Of a DNA stretch of 44,681 bases, positions 14,864 through 24,495 are shown piece by piece. The stretch spans positions 1 to 44,681 of the forward strand of contig JAHDDC010000006.1 in the NCBI GenBank assembly GCA_020629545.1. The letters are read 5' to 3'. The translations under genes were made by a program, and so were the position numbers. Source of the DNA: Hellea sp. Lineage in GTDB: Bacteria > Pseudomonadota > Alphaproteobacteria > Caulobacterales > Maricaulaceae. Each line of letters begins with the position of its first letter. Within the stretch, counting starts at the first letter, position 1. Under the pieces are notes generated by a model. It had not been told where the DNA came from. It made no database searches and saw only the letters and a program-made list of their open reading frames with translations.

Positions 14864-15874
14864 ATGGCCAATACGTCAGCGCAAACACTTCCGTTTCCGA
14901 GCCAAAGGCCACCGGAATATATCAAACTGGACGGGGAGCCGGTTTTTGATCCGCTAAAACATTTGCAACTTGAGTCGCCCGAAACTCAGGTTTCGTTGAT
15001 TGATCTTGGGTATTCAGAAGCTGATGTTTCGGAATGTCCGTCAGATTTTGGAGTCTGCTCCGCATTTCGAATTCTTTCTGATGAAGGTGTTTCCATAATG
15101 CACGAGATTTGCCTGAAGATGTATTCAAATCGAAATATCAGCGTGGGTACCGGTGTCAATCGGCTTGGGTCCTATGTGCGCGGAGCAGGATATAGATCAA
15201 AGTTTATAAAAGATTTTTGTGAGAGTCCGGAACTAGCGGAACATCTCTCAAGCTTAGCTGGCGTCCGCCTTGAGCGCCATTCAGTACCGGCGGTCGCTTG
15301 CGGTGTGAATTATGCTCCAGAGGATATACGTCGTGCCATTGATAGTTGGCACACAGACTCAGTGGCATTTGATATTGTCATGTTAATGTCTGATCCAATG
15401 CAATTTGAGGGCGGGGAGTTTCAATACTTCGCGGGAACTAAAATGGAAGGGCAAGACATTTTAGGTATTTCAGGCGAGGAGGGCATTAATGCTGAATTGC
15501 CGGAAGATAGGATTGTGACAGTACCTTTTCCCAAAGCTGGTTATGGGTTTATGCAGCAAGGCAATATGATTTTTCATCGCGCGCGACGATTAAAACGCAA
15601 AGCTGAACGGATCACGATGATACCGTCTTTTGTCGTCATGCCTGCGCACGAAGCTGATGCGACAAATTCTGTGAATATGGCGGGTTGGGACGATCCGGGA
15701 TTGGCCGCCGAGTTGGCGCGGCATGAAGCATGGCGCGCATCAGCGCGGTTAAACAATTTGGTTGACCGTATTAGCTTACACGATGACCGAAAGAGACTCG
15801 TGTCTGATATGGACGAAGCCTTAGCGCCATTGCTTGCATTTCGAGACCGCCTCGCCCAAGATAATGCCCAATGA
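14864..15874 (+). CDS. Fe(II)/2-oxoglutarate-dependent oxygenase-like protein
   Basis: A 336-residue soluble protein that shows the facial triad of 2OG-Fe(II) oxygenases: 'SWHTDSVAFD' (His163-x-Asp165), distal His238 in 'MIFHRARR', and a candidate 2OG-anchoring Arg249 in 'ERITMIPS'. Between them 'FEGGEFQYFAG' resembles the GGxF/L strand of the jelly roll. I cannot place it in a named subfamily. It has a strong AGGAGA ribosome-binding site and its stop overlaps the next start, making it the first gene of a tight run ending near a BCCT transporter. By context it may hydroxylate or demethylate an imported zwitterion. Fold assignment moderately sure; substrate unknown. Confidence 0.68.
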   Translation: MANTSAQTLPFPSQRPPEYIKLDGEPVFDPLKHLQLESPETQVSLIDLGYSEADVSECPSDFGVCSAFRILSDEGVSIMHEICLKMYSNRNISVGTGVNRLGSYVRGAGYRSKFIKDFCESPELAEHLSSLAGVRLERHSVPAVACGVNYAPEDIRRAIDSWHTDSVAFDIVMLMSDPMQFEGGEFQYFAGTKMEGQDILGISGEEGINAELPEDRIVTVPFPKAGYGFMQQGNMIFHRARRLKRKAERITMIPSFVVMPAHEADATNSVNMAGWDDPGLAAELARHEAWRASARLNNLVDRISLHDDRKRLVSDMDEALAPLLAFRDRLAQDNAQ

Positions 15875-16833
15875 GCGATCTTACCGGTAAATCAGTACTT
15901 GTAACCGGCGCAGCAGGATGCATTGGAGCTTGGGTTGTGAAGGAGCTCAGCGCGACAGGCGCAAAGCCGATCGTGTTGGATCTAAGTGAGAATCGTTCCC
16001 GGCTAAAACTTATAATGGATGAGGCGGAACGCGTCCCCTGGATTAAAGGGGATATTACCGATTATGATCAAGTGGTTTCGGCCGTCCGAGACAATGATGT
16101 TTTCGGCATTATCCACTTGGCAGCTTTGCAAGTTCCGTTCGCCAAAGCCAATCCAATACTTGGAACCAAGGTCAACGTGATGGGAACGACCCATGTTTTT
16201 GAGGCGGCCAGGGAAATAGGGGTGTCACGGATAGCTTATGCAAGCTCTATTGCGGCGCCGGCGATGGGCGAAAATGAATATATGGAAACATTATATGGGG
16301 CCCACAAAGTTTGTAACGAGCAGATGGCATCTGTTTACTGGCAGGATTGGAAGGTACCATCAGTGTGTATTCGGCCAGGTGTTGTTTATGGGCCTGGGCG
16401 AGATCAGGGTATGAGTGCTGCGCCTACGATTGCGATGTTGGCAGCTTTTGCCAAGAAGGAATATGAGATTCCCTTTACAGGGCCGGTAAGCTACGTTCAT
16501 GCACAAGATGCTGCGACCCGATTTATCGCAGCGATAGCGCGTGAAACACAAGGTGCACCCATCTTCGATATGAATGGCAGAGTTGTCGATATGACCGATG
16601 TGTGTTCAGAAATTTCCACTCAAACCAGTGAAAATAGAGCCCGTGCCGTAGGGAAAAGTTTGCCATTCCCGGCTCTGCCTGATGATGGAAATCTAGACGC
16701 TTTTCTTGGTGTCAGCGATCACAAGACATTTTCGCAAGGCGTCGCCGAGACACTGGATCTATTTCGTTCAGCCCGCGAACGAGGTGTGCTGACAGACGAC
16801 CTCATAACCGAACTTATAAGGAAAAACTCATGA
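15871..16833 (+). CDS. NAD-dependent epimerase/dehydratase family protein
   Basis: A 320-residue extended SDR. The Rossmann motif 'GAAGCIG' (13-19) begins near the N terminus, 'DITDYD' follows, and the active site is Ser125/Ser126 with Tyr142-x3-Lys146 ('YGAHK'). 'RPGVVYGPGR' at about 172 is typical of the sugar-epimerase superfamily. Members oxidise, epimerise or dehydrate NDP-sugars, or oxidise free polyols and uronates; the absence of any nucleotide-sugar pathway nearby argues for a small-molecule dehydrogenase. Start and stop both overlap neighbours as ATGA. Substrate not identifiable. Confidence 0.85.
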   Translation: MSDLTGKSVLVTGAAGCIGAWVVKELSATGAKPIVLDLSENRSRLKLIMDEAERVPWIKGDITDYDQVVSAVRDNDVFGIIHLAALQVPFAKANPILGTKVNVMGTTHVFEAAREIGVSRIAYASSIAAPAMGENEYMETLYGAHKVCNEQMASVYWQDWKVPSVCIRPGVVYGPGRDQGMSAAPTIAMLAAFAKKEYEIPFTGPVSYVHAQDAATRFIAAIARETQGAPIFDMNGRVVDMTDVCSEISTQTSENRARAVGKSLPFPALPDDGNLDAFLGVSDHKTFSQGVAETLDLFRSARERGVLTDDLITELIRKNS

Positions 16834-17678
16834 AGCTCATTCGGTTTGGCGAAAAAGGACGTGAAAAAGCCGGGATTGTTGATGATCAAGGTGTGCGGAG
16901 AGACGTGAGTGAAATCGTTAGTGACTGGACAGGCGAAACTATTCAGCCAGCAATATTTGATCGAGTTAAATCCCGGGATTTATCAACCTATCCCGCAATT
17001 AATGACGATGTGAGATATGGCGCTCCAATAGGCAACGTTCCAAAGATAATTGGTTGTGCATTGACATATGGAAAACATGCCAAAGAAGCTGGTCTTGATA
17101 CACCCGTTGAGCCCATGTTCATGCTAACGGCAAGAACCGCAATTAATGGCCCTTACGACGATGTCATTATGCCTAGGGGATGCACAGAGCTAGACTGGGA
17201 AGCAGAGCTTGTTGTCATTATCGGCAAAGGAGGCAGCTATATTCCAGTTGAAAAGGCTATGGATCATATTGCCGGATATGCAGTCGGAAATGACGTGAGT
17301 GAAAGACAATTTCAACTGGTTCGAAGCAATCAGTGGACGAAGGGAAAAAGCGCAGATACTTTAAAACCGATTGGACCCTGGCTGGTTACAAAAGATGAAA
17401 TCGCTGATGCGAACGCCCTTGATATTTCAATTAAGGTCAATGGTATAACCCGTCAGTCGTCCAATACCGGCGATATGGTATTCTCAGTTGCAGATCTCGT
17501 ATCTCAAATTTCTCAATTCCTGACTTGGGAAGCGGGAGACGTTATGTTTACTGGAACGCCAGCAGGTGTTGGATATGGAATGGATCCCCAACTTTATCTG
17601 AAGCCAGGCGATGTAATGGAACCCAAGATTGCCGGTTTGGGAAAACAAAGAAGCATTGTGAAAAAGATTTATGACTGA
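16830..17678 (+). CDS. Fumarylacetoacetate hydrolase family protein
   Basis: A 282-residue FAH-superfamily enzyme. The metal site acids lie in 'ELDWEAELVVIIGKGG' (about residues 113-128), followed by 'GYAVGNDVSERQFQ', 'KPIGPWLVTKDE', 'GDMVFSVADLVSQISQFLTWE', shortened, and 'GDVMFTGTPAGVGYG'. It belongs to the group that cleaves acylpyruvates or 2,4-diketo acids (for example the hydrolase of L-fuconate/2,4-diketo-3-deoxy-acid pathways), giving pyruvate or oxalate-type products. The two SDRs just downstream could create the diketo substrate. Its stop overlaps the next start by eight bases. General class sure, specific substrate not. Confidence 0.88.
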   Translation: MKLIRFGEKGREKAGIVDDQGVRRDVSEIVSDWTGETIQPAIFDRVKSRDLSTYPAINDDVRYGAPIGNVPKIIGCALTYGKHAKEAGLDTPVEPMFMLTARTAINGPYDDVIMPRGCTELDWEAELVVIIGKGGSYIPVEKAMDHIAGYAVGNDVSERQFQLVRSNQWTKGKSADTLKPIGPWLVTKDEIADANALDISIKVNGITRQSSNTGDMVFSVADLVSQISQFLTWEAGDVMFTGTPAGVGYGMDPQLYLKPGDVMEPKIAGLGKQRSIVKKIYD

Positions 17679-18420
17679 TTTTTCGGGAAAAGTTGTTATT
17701 GTCACTGGCGGTTCCCAAAATATAGGTCTTGCCATTTGCGAACGGTTTCTGGATGCTGGTGCTACGGTCATCTCAGCTGACCTAAATCCGTCTGACAACC
17801 CTCATATTCATTTTTATCGCACAGATATTTCAAACGAAGAAGATGTGAAAGTCTTGATGGATTATGTGTCAGGCGAATTTGGCGGTATCGACATCTTGGT
17901 CAATAATGCCGGAGTTGGACTTGAAGTTCCGCTTCACGAGATGAGTGTCGAGCAATGGGACCTGGTGATGAATGTCAATGTCAAAGGTGTATTTTTGACA
18001 ACCAAACACGCATTTGAACATCTGAAAATTTCCGAGTCCAGGGCAATCGTAAATATTAGTTCGATAGAAGGATTGGGCGCAAACCCGCTCCATGCGGCTT
18101 ATGGGGCGTCCAAGGGCGCTGTTTCCTCATTCACGCATAACACAGCGTTAGAATATGGTCCGTATGGTATACGCTGCAATGCAATTGCGCCGGGGTGGAT
18201 CAATACACCCTTTAATGAGAAATTTTTAGAGCAATATCCGGACCGAGCCAAAGTTGATAGCGAGATTAAAGCGCTTCACCCTGTTGGCCGTTTAGGGCTT
18301 CCATCTGATATAGGGGATGTGGTTTTGTGGCTGTCCGGGCCGCATTCGGCATTTGTTACTGGACAGACTATAATCGTAGATGGAGGCAGATTGGCGAAAC
18401 TGCCACTCCCCAATATGTGA
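17671..18420 (+). CDS. SDR-family NAD(P)-dependent oxidoreductase (first of two)
   Basis: A 249-residue classical short-chain dehydrogenase. Cofactor motif 'GGSQNIG' (13-19), 'NNAG' (78-81), catalytic Ser130/131, Tyr144 and Lys148 in 'YGASK', and the C-terminal 'TGQTIIVDGG'. The acidic residue at the end of beta-2 ('SADLNP') suggests preference for NAD(H). It overlaps the FAH gene by eight bases and is followed after seven bases by another SDR. In sugar-acid pathways such an enzyme oxidises a 2-keto-3-deoxy acid to the diketo substrate of the FAH hydrolase; applied here that is inference. Confidence 0.9.
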   Translation: MTDFSGKVVIVTGGSQNIGLAICERFLDAGATVISADLNPSDNPHIHFYRTDISNEEDVKVLMDYVSGEFGGIDILVNNAGVGLEVPLHEMSVEQWDLVMNVNVKGVFLTTKHAFEHLKISESRAIVNISSIEGLGANPLHAAYGASKGAVSSFTHNTALEYGPYGIRCNAIAPGWINTPFNEKFLEQYPDRAKVDSEIKALHPVGRLGLPSDIGDVVLWLSGPHSAFVTGQTIIVDGGRLAKLPLPNM

Positions 18421-18426
18421 GATTCG

Positions 18427-19185
18427 ATGAGCGGTGACCCTAAAGATTTTCAAAACAGCACAGTCGTTATTACGGGCGGCGGTAGCGGCGTGGGCCTCGA
18501 AGTAGCCCGGCTTTTTATTAGCGAGGGCGCCGATGTAACGATTATGGGGCGCTCGAAAGATCGACTGAATTCTGCGTTAAAGATATTGGGGTCTTCAAAG
18601 GCTTATGCATTTTCTGGGGATGTCACGAACTCTGAAGACTGCGATGCGGCTATAAAATTTGCATCTGAAAAAAGTGGCCGTCCTGTCGACGTATTGGTCA
18701 ACAATGCTGGCGTCATTTTGCGCAAGTCTGCGGTAGATACTTCTGATGATGAATGGCGCCATCTTATGGATATAAATGTAACGGGCCTGTTTTTTATGAG
18801 TCGGGCCGCGGCGCGTCAAATGCCTGAAGGGGGTGTCATCGTAAACTTATCGTCGACCTGTGGCCGGTTTGGTGCAGCGGGCCTCATGGCCTATTGTGCA
18901 AGTAAAGGAGCGGTAGATCAGATTACGCGTTCAATGGCGCTCGAATTGGCACCGCGCAATATCACCGTTAATGCAGTTGCGCCGGGAGCTATAAATTCGC
19001 CAATGTTGTTTTCTGAGCATCAAACTCAGGCTCAGCTCGATAGCGTTGTTGAGCGTAATGTTGCGGCCATTCCAATTGGGGCCGTTGCTGAGCCTGAAGA
19101 AGTGGCTCGTGCCATTTTATTTCTCGCACGTGAAAGACATATAACAGGTTCGATTTTATCGATTGATGGCGGCTATACGGCTTAG
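18427..19185 (+). CDS. SDR-family oxidoreductase (second of two)
   Basis: A 252-residue classical SDR with 'GGGSGVG' (17-23), 'NNAG' (92-95), Ser142/143, Tyr156 and Lys160 in 'YCASK', and 'TGSILSIDGGYTA' at the C terminus. The 'MGRSKDRL' after beta-2 (Arg present) suggests NADP(H) may be used, unlike the preceding SDR. Having two SDRs of apparently different cofactor preference side by side would fit an oxidation followed by a reduction or an epimerisation by way of a keto intermediate. Same operon as the upstream genes. Substrate unknown. Confidence 0.9.
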   Translation: MSGDPKDFQNSTVVITGGGSGVGLEVARLFISEGADVTIMGRSKDRLNSALKILGSSKAYAFSGDVTNSEDCDAAIKFASEKSGRPVDVLVNNAGVILRKSAVDTSDDEWRHLMDINVTGLFFMSRAAARQMPEGGVIVNLSSTCGRFGAAGLMAYCASKGAVDQITRSMALELAPRNITVNAVAPGAINSPMLFSEHQTQAQLDSVVERNVAAIPIGAVAEPEEVARAILFLARERHITGSILSIDGGYTA

Positions 19186-19195
19186 GAGATGAAGT

Positions 19196-19831
19196 ATGGG
19201 ACATAGTTCAAACCCAATATTGGAAAAAGTTTATGCGGCTCAAACCGATGCTGACAGACGCGATGCTTACAATGCGTGGTCTGAAAATTATGATCGGGAT
19301 GTTACGGAGTTTGGTATCCAGCTCCCTTATGTAGGAGCCTGCGTTTTTGCGCAGCATGTCAAAATTGGAACTAGCCCTATATTGGATGCCGCATGCGGAA
19401 CGGGCATGCATTCTTTACCCCTTAAACTGACAGGATATTCTGGGTTTCATGGTATAGATATATCGGAAGGCATGCTGGCGATTGCACGCGAACGCAATAT
19501 TTACGACACACTCCAACAGATGGTATTGGGAAAGCAATTAGATTTCCCGGACAATCATTTTGAACTGACTTATGCGATTGGTGCCTTGGCTCCTGGTAAT
19601 GCACCGCCTGAAAGCCTCGATGAGTTTTTACGGGTTACTCGGATAGGGGGCTTGGTCATTTGGTCTACCCATGCACATGACAATGAACGAACAAAGCCGT
19701 ATCACGACTATCGACACCGACTAACTGACGAAAAAAAGTGGAAAGTTGTGTTTGAAACTGAGCCATTTGTTTCAATGCCGACTGGAGACTCAAAAATAAA
19801 ACATGCGGTCTATGTTTATGAGGTGCTGTAG
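19196..19831 (+). CDS. Class I SAM-dependent methyltransferase
   Basis: A 211-residue methyltransferase with SAM motif I 'ILDAACGTG' (62-70), an acidic ribose-binding Asp88 in 'GIDISEGML', and 'FPDNHFELTYAIGALAPGN' in the motif IV region. The N-terminal 'AYNAWSENYDRDV' is typical of the small-molecule group related to METTL27. It has its own GGAG site and is the last enzyme gene before the BCCT transporter. Whether it adds a methyl group to, or accepts one from, an intermediate of the pathway cannot be told. Transfer to an N or O of a betaine-like compound is a guess from context. Confidence 0.82.
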   Translation: MGHSSNPILEKVYAAQTDADRRDAYNAWSENYDRDVTEFGIQLPYVGACVFAQHVKIGTSPILDAACGTGMHSLPLKLTGYSGFHGIDISEGMLAIARERNIYDTLQQMVLGKQLDFPDNHFELTYAIGALAPGNAPPESLDEFLRVTRIGGLVIWSTHAHDNERTKPYHDYRHRLTDEKKWKVVFETEPFVSMPTGDSKIKHAVYVYEVL

Positions 19832-19956
19832 GATTTCCTCGTAGCACTATTAGAAATACTTCTTTGTTCGTATTCCTGAAAATACTCGTGGACGAGGCCC
19901 CCCGCCTTGTGACAGAAAAGCGTAACAAAAAATGAAATAATAATATTGGGGATCTC

Positions 19957-21600
19957 ATGTCGGCTGAAATGCAGCAATCAATAATAGATGTTAAAACTGA
20001 AACAACGGGATTTTTCTCTGGACTGAATAAAGCGGTATCGGTCGCTGCTATCGTTACGACCGTACTCTTTTTGCTGTGGGTGAGTATCAGCGACGAAGCC
20101 GACAATGTATTGAGCGCTATTCAGTCGGCATTCAATTCTATTTTTGGCGGTTGGTATTTATATGTTTCTGTCTTTTATCTTGTGGTTTGCCTGGCATTAG
20201 CGCTTTGGCCCCGCTCTGGAAAAATCGTTTTAGGCAAAGTAGGGGAGAAGCCTGAGTTTTCTACTTTCTCTTGGTTTTCCATGATGTTTGGAGCCGGGTT
20301 GGGCGTCGGCATGTTGACTTATGCTGTTGGGGAACCCGTATTCCACTTCGCTGATAATCCCGATGTAATACGGGGACTGGCTTCGAGTGCATCAGAAGAT
20401 AATATTCGTTCAGCGTTTAAATTTACCTTGCTGCATTACGGTTTGACAGCATGGGGAATCTACGGAATGGTTGGACTGTCTCTTGCCTATTTTTCGTACA
20501 ACAGAGATTTACCCCTAACTATTCGATCTGGTTTGAGTCCTTTATTCGGACGCGCATTATCTGGCCCGTTAGGACATATCGTCGATATTACGGCGATAGT
20601 AGCGACGATCACCGGTGTTGGGTACACGATCGCGCTTGGCGTAAAGCAATTTGCCTTTGGATTGCACAATATTTCTGGTGCTCAATGGATTATCCCGCAA
20701 GGTGCGACTGAACCGGTTTTATTTGCATTGCTTCTTTGCTTGGGTGTTATTCTAATTGCATCAACATTGTCTGCGATTTCCGGCGTCGGAAAAGGCATCA
20801 AGTGGCTCTCAAATATTAATATGGGGTTGTCATTTTTCCTTTTGATTTTCTTTGCTGTTTTTGGGGCGGTATCAGGTGCTCTAATTTTCGGGGCTAAACA
20901 CTACGGACTAGCTATTTTCGATTATGTAACTGATTTTCCTGGAATGAGTCTTTCTATTTGGGGAGGCGAGAAGGCCGCGGACGGGTCATGTTTGGATGTC
21001 GGATGTAAACTAGGGGTTTGGCAAGGCGGCTGGACCATTTTATATTGGGCATGGTGGATTGCTTTCGCGCCATTTGTAGGCTTGTTTCTTGCGCGGGTTT
21101 CAAGGGGGCGAACTGTTAGAGAGTTTGTAACTGGCGCTATGCTGGCACCAAGTCTTATGTGTCTCGTTTGGTTTACCCTTGCCGGCGGTAGTGCTATTCA
21201 TGCAGAACTATATGGCGAAGCAAACGGGTCTATCTTGGGGAGTGACCTTTCTGCACAGCTATTTCAAACTATCAATGTCATTTTGTCTGAAGGCTCAATT
21301 GGAGCTTTATTGATGTCGCTCATCATTGTCATTCTGCTGATCACATATCTCGTAACATCGGCAGACTCAGCCATCCTTGTGATTACGACAATTGCCTCCG
21401 GGGGAAATGCCCACACGCGACACACAAAGCATATTATATTCTGGGGGTTAATGTTAGCGGCCGTTGTTGGGATATTATTGAAAGTAGGTGGGTTAGACGC
21501 ATTGCGAGCCGCGATGCTGATAGGAGCGCTGCCTTTCTCCGCTGTGGTCGCTTTAATGGCAATTTCACTGATTATTGCTGTTGTCCGAACTCGTACGTAG
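19957..21600 (+). CDS. BCCT-family betaine/carnitine/choline transporter (module A)
   Basis: A 547-residue, 12-helix inner-membrane transporter. The BCCT signature is at 359-373 ('WTILYWAWWIAFAPFVG', with the aromatic box Trp364/366/367), and TM3 carries 'GAGLGVGMLTYAVGEP' (112-127), in which the glycine-rich unwound stretch resembles sodium-coupled BetP more than the antiporter CaiT. It lacks long cytoplasmic osmosensing extensions at both ends, which suits a catabolic uptake system. Ribosome-binding site GGGGA precedes ATG 19957. It follows module A enzymes by 125 bases. It is a close relative of the transporter at 38882; both begin with 'KTETTGF'. Substrate presumably a quaternary ammonium or sulfonium zwitterion. 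Confidence 0.93.
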   Translation: MSAEMQQSIIDVKTETTGFFSGLNKAVSVAAIVTTVLFLLWVSISDEADNVLSAIQSAFNSIFGGWYLYVSVFYLVVCLALALWPRSGKIVLGKVGEKPEFSTFSWFSMMFGAGLGVGMLTYAVGEPVFHFADNPDVIRGLASSASEDNIRSAFKFTLLHYGLTAWGIYGMVGLSLAYFSYNRDLPLTIRSGLSPLFGRALSGPLGHIVDITAIVATITGVGYTIALGVKQFAFGLHNISGAQWIIPQGATEPVLFALLLCLGVILIASTLSAISGVGKGIKWLSNINMGLSFFLLIFFAVFGAVSGALIFGAKHYGLAIFDYVTDFPGMSLSIWGGEKAADGSCLDVGCKLGVWQGGWTILYWAWWIAFAPFVGLFLARVSRGRTVREFVTGAMLAPSLMCLVWFTLAGGSAIHAELYGEANGSILGSDLSAQLFQTINVILSEGSIGALLMSLIIVILLITYLVTSADSAILVITTIASGGNAHTRHTKHIIFWGLMLAAVVGILLKVGGLDALRAAMLIGALPFSAVVALMAISLIIAVVRTRT

Positions 21601-21773
21601 AGCAATGCGATAAGGTGTGACTTAAATGTCGCGTGTTGGAATAAAATTCTGTTTAAGCCATAGTATTAGCGATATTGATATTGTTGATAGAGGGCATTAA
21701 ATATTAATAAAAACAATGATTTAAGCCCATTTTCTTGTTCGGTTGAGCTAACCAGACATATTTCCTGACTAAT

Positions 21774-21800
21774 AAGGCCTGTCGAAGGCCTTTCATTTTT
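21774..21800 (+). terminator. Intrinsic terminator between BCCT and TonB receptor genes
   Basis: Arms AAGGCCT (21774-21780) and AGGCCTT (21786-21792) enclose a 5-base loop and are followed by TCATTTTT. It lies 174 bases after the BCCT stop and 114 before the receptor start, so it either ends module A transcription or acts in the receptor leader. The rest of the 313-base gap (21601-21913) is AT-rich with no gene seen. Confidence 0.65.
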
Positions 21801-21913
21801 ATGCCCAAGATGAAATAGTGTGAATCAAGTTGATCTAAGAATTAAATCCAAGGAATTCGACTTAAAACTATTGAATTTACAGGCCAACGCCTAACCATGC
21901 AAAGGGGAACTAT

Positions 21914-24466
21914 ATGCAACGAAATCGATTACTCGCCTATTCAGCCGCAGGAGCGCTGTCCCTGGCAATCGCCTCAGCGCCGGCATACGCGCAGCTAGAA
22001 GATGAGATCATCGTCACGGCGACCAAACGTGCTCAAACACTCTCAGATGTTCCGATCGCTGTTTCGGCTCTAGGTGAAGAGGCTCTTGAAGAGCTCAACG
22101 TCAATGTGTTTACTGATTACCTCGTGCAATTGCCGGGCGTATCAGCCGGTGGTTCTGGTCCAGGTACAAGCACTATCTATATTCGCGGCGTGGCTTCAAC
22201 GACTCCAACACTTTCAGTTGCTGGTGTTGCTGGTCTAGCGCCAAACGTTGCTTTCTATCTCGACGAGCAGCCTCTATCCCAGCCAGGCCGTAACCTAGAT
22301 GTTTACGCCGCTGACATGGAGCGGGTCGAGGTTCTGTCTGGACCACAAGGTACGCTTTTCGGAGCGAGCTCACAGGCTGGTACAGTTCGTATGATCACGA
22401 ACAAGCCTAAAATTGGTGTCGAAGAAGCATCGTTTAAGCTTGGCACATCATTCACCAAGGGTGGTGATATGAGCTACACAGGTGAGGCTGTTTACAATGC
22501 GCCGATCTCAGAGAAACTCGCAGCGCGTGCAGTTGTTTATTATGATCACCAAGGTGGCTATATTGACAACGTTCAAGGCACATTAACAGCCAGAGACTCC
22601 GCGCGTTTCCGTCCAGCAGGTACGGTTCGTTCTAACGGAACTGTTGTTCAGCCAATCCGTCAAGGCTTTAGCTCAGGCGCAGCCTATCTTGCTCAGCTCG
22701 ATGCGAATGTGAACTTCCTTGAAGCTAATAACCAAAACCTTGTGGAAGATAACTTCAATGACGCCCGTTATTGGGGATTACGTCTAGGTGCGAAGTACGA
22801 GATCAATAATGATTGGTCTGTCAACGTTGGTTACGCGCACCAGGAACTTGATGCTGACGGCGTTTTCTACTTCGACCCATCTCTTAACCAAGGTCTGGCT
22901 ATCCAGCGCTACGCGGATGAAACGCTTAGTGATAAGTTCGATAACTACAACTGGACTGTAAAAGGTCGTTTGGGTGATTTGGAGGCTGTTTACACAGGTG
23001 CCTTTAACGATCGCGAATCAAATCAGGTTATTGACTACACTGATTACCTATATGTCGGTCAGTACTTGCCTTACTACATTTGTGATAGATCGGTTGTTTA
23101 TCAAGGTGGACCAGGAACTTACGCGGCGGCTAGCCCTCCAACCGGGACCTGCCAATCACCAGCTCTATTGTTGCCTTCACTATCCAATACGACGGTGCAG
23201 TCACACGAATTCCGCGTCACCACACCAGGCGACAAGCGTCTCCGCGCTACTGCGGGTGTGTTCTACAGCGATCTTAAGCTGGAAGAACGCAATGACTTTA
23301 CCTATCCCGGTGCCGAGTTTACGACTGCACCAGGCGGGCTAGTCGGATTTGGACCAGCGACCTCAGCTACGGGCGCGACCCTGACAGATACAGGTATCTG
23401 GCCAGAAGGTGTTATCTTCCGTAACGATGTCACGCGTACAGATGAACAAGTCGGTGTATTTGGTGAAGCGACTTTCGATGTAAGCGATGCTTTATCATTG
23501 ACACTTGGCGCCCGCTGGTATGACATTGAAGTTGACCTTAAAGGTAGTGCTGCTGGCCTGTTCGGTAGCCGCGGAGCAACGACTATCGATACGAATGACA
23601 GCCGAAACCTGGACGTTCTATTCGATGGCGATCCGAACCCGGATGTTGCGGCAACAGATGGTGTTATCTTCAAAGTGACTGGTACCTACGAGCCTTCACC
23701 TGATATGCTGCTTTACGCGACATATTCGCAAGGTTTCCGTCCTGGCCTACTTAACCGTCCGGGCGGCGCGACCCTTACTGATCCAAATACAGGCAATGTT
23801 CTTTATACAGTACCTGTGGCGATCGATACCGATGATGTTGATAATTTCGAATTCGGTTGGAAAACTACGCTCATGGATAACCAGCTCCGTTTCAACGGTG
23901 CGGCTTTCTATGTGGATATTTCCAAGCTTCAAACAACGATCTTCGATCCAACAATTGTCAACCTTTTCTTCTCTGATAACGCAGCGAATGCTGAAGTTAT
24001 GGGCGTCGAGGGCGACCTGACTTACGCGCCAGCAAGTGTTGACGGTTTGACCTTTAGCGGAGCGTTCTCGTTCTTGGACACAGAAATCAAAGACGTATTA
24101 GTTCCAACCGGAGACGTCGTTGCTGGAGATCCATTAGCATTTGCGCCTGAATTCCAGGCTAATCTGCGGGCTCGTTATGAGTGGGATTTCAACTCAGATC
24201 TTCTGGGCCACGTAATGCCAAGCATCGTCTATTCTGGTTCGTCTAACAGTGACGTATTACGATTTAATACTGATCGCGTGGCAGGATATACGCAGGTCGG
24301 ATTGGCAGCTGGTGTAACCGGCGACAATTGGACTGGTGAAGTCTTCGTCAATAATCTGCTTGACGATGATGGCGAGCTGGCACGTTTCTACGGTAATGAC
24401 CAAGAGCGTGTTACGCCGGTTAAGCCAAGAACGATTGGTGTGCGCCTCGGATATAATTTCCGATAG
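21914..24466 (+). CDS. TonB-dependent outer-membrane receptor
   Basis: An 850-residue receptor with a Sec signal (1-26, ending 'SAPAYA') and a TonB box in 'DEIIVTATKR' just after. The plug domain runs from about 45 to 155 ('TIYIRGVAS', 'VEVLSGPQGTLFGASSQAGTV'), then a 22-strand barrel ending 'TIGVRLGYNFR'. It is of the Caulobacter/Sphingomonas-type family used for plant- or algae-derived compounds rather than classical siderophores, judging by general likeness only. Codon use is more biased than that of its neighbours, with many GCG/CGT/GTT codons, suggesting high expression. AGGGGAA precedes the ATG, and a strong terminator lies just after the gene. It is flanked by a betaine transporter and a TPR-sulfotransferase, so its ligand may be linked to either. 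Confidence 0.94.
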   Translation: MQRNRLLAYSAAGALSLAIASAPAYAQLEDEIIVTATKRAQTLSDVPIAVSALGEEALEELNVNVFTDYLVQLPGVSAGGSGPGTSTIYIRGVASTTPTLSVAGVAGLAPNVAFYLDEQPLSQPGRNLDVYAADMERVEVLSGPQGTLFGASSQAGTVRMITNKPKIGVEEASFKLGTSFTKGGDMSYTGEAVYNAPISEKLAARAVVYYDHQGGYIDNVQGTLTARDSARFRPAGTVRSNGTVVQPIRQGFSSGAAYLAQLDANVNFLEANNQNLVEDNFNDARYWGLRLGAKYEINNDWSVNVGYAHQELDADGVFYFDPSLNQGLAIQRYADETLSDKFDNYNWTVKGRLGDLEAVYTGAFNDRESNQVIDYTDYLYVGQYLPYYICDRSVVYQGGPGTYAAASPPTGTCQSPALLLPSLSNTTVQSHEFRVTTPGDKRLRATAGVFYSDLKLEERNDFTYPGAEFTTAPGGLVGFGPATSATGATLTDTGIWPEGVIFRNDVTRTDEQVGVFGEATFDVSDALSLTLGARWYDIEVDLKGSAAGLFGSRGATTIDTNDSRNLDVLFDGDPNPDVAATDGVIFKVTGTYEPSPDMLLYATYSQGFRPGLLNRPGGATLTDPNTGNVLYTVPVAIDTDDVDNFEFGWKTTLMDNQLRFNGAAFYVDISKLQTTIFDPTIVNLFFSDNAANAEVMGVEGDLTYAPASVDGLTFSGAFSFLDTEIKDVLVPTGDVVAGDPLAFAPEFQANLRARYEWDFNSDLLGHVMPSIVYSGSSNSDVLRFNTDRVAGYTQVGLAAGVTGDNWTGEVFVNNLLDDDGELARFYGNDQERVTPVKPRTIGVRLGYNFR

Positions 24467-24495
24467 AACTCACTAACCAATTTAGATATAAGACA

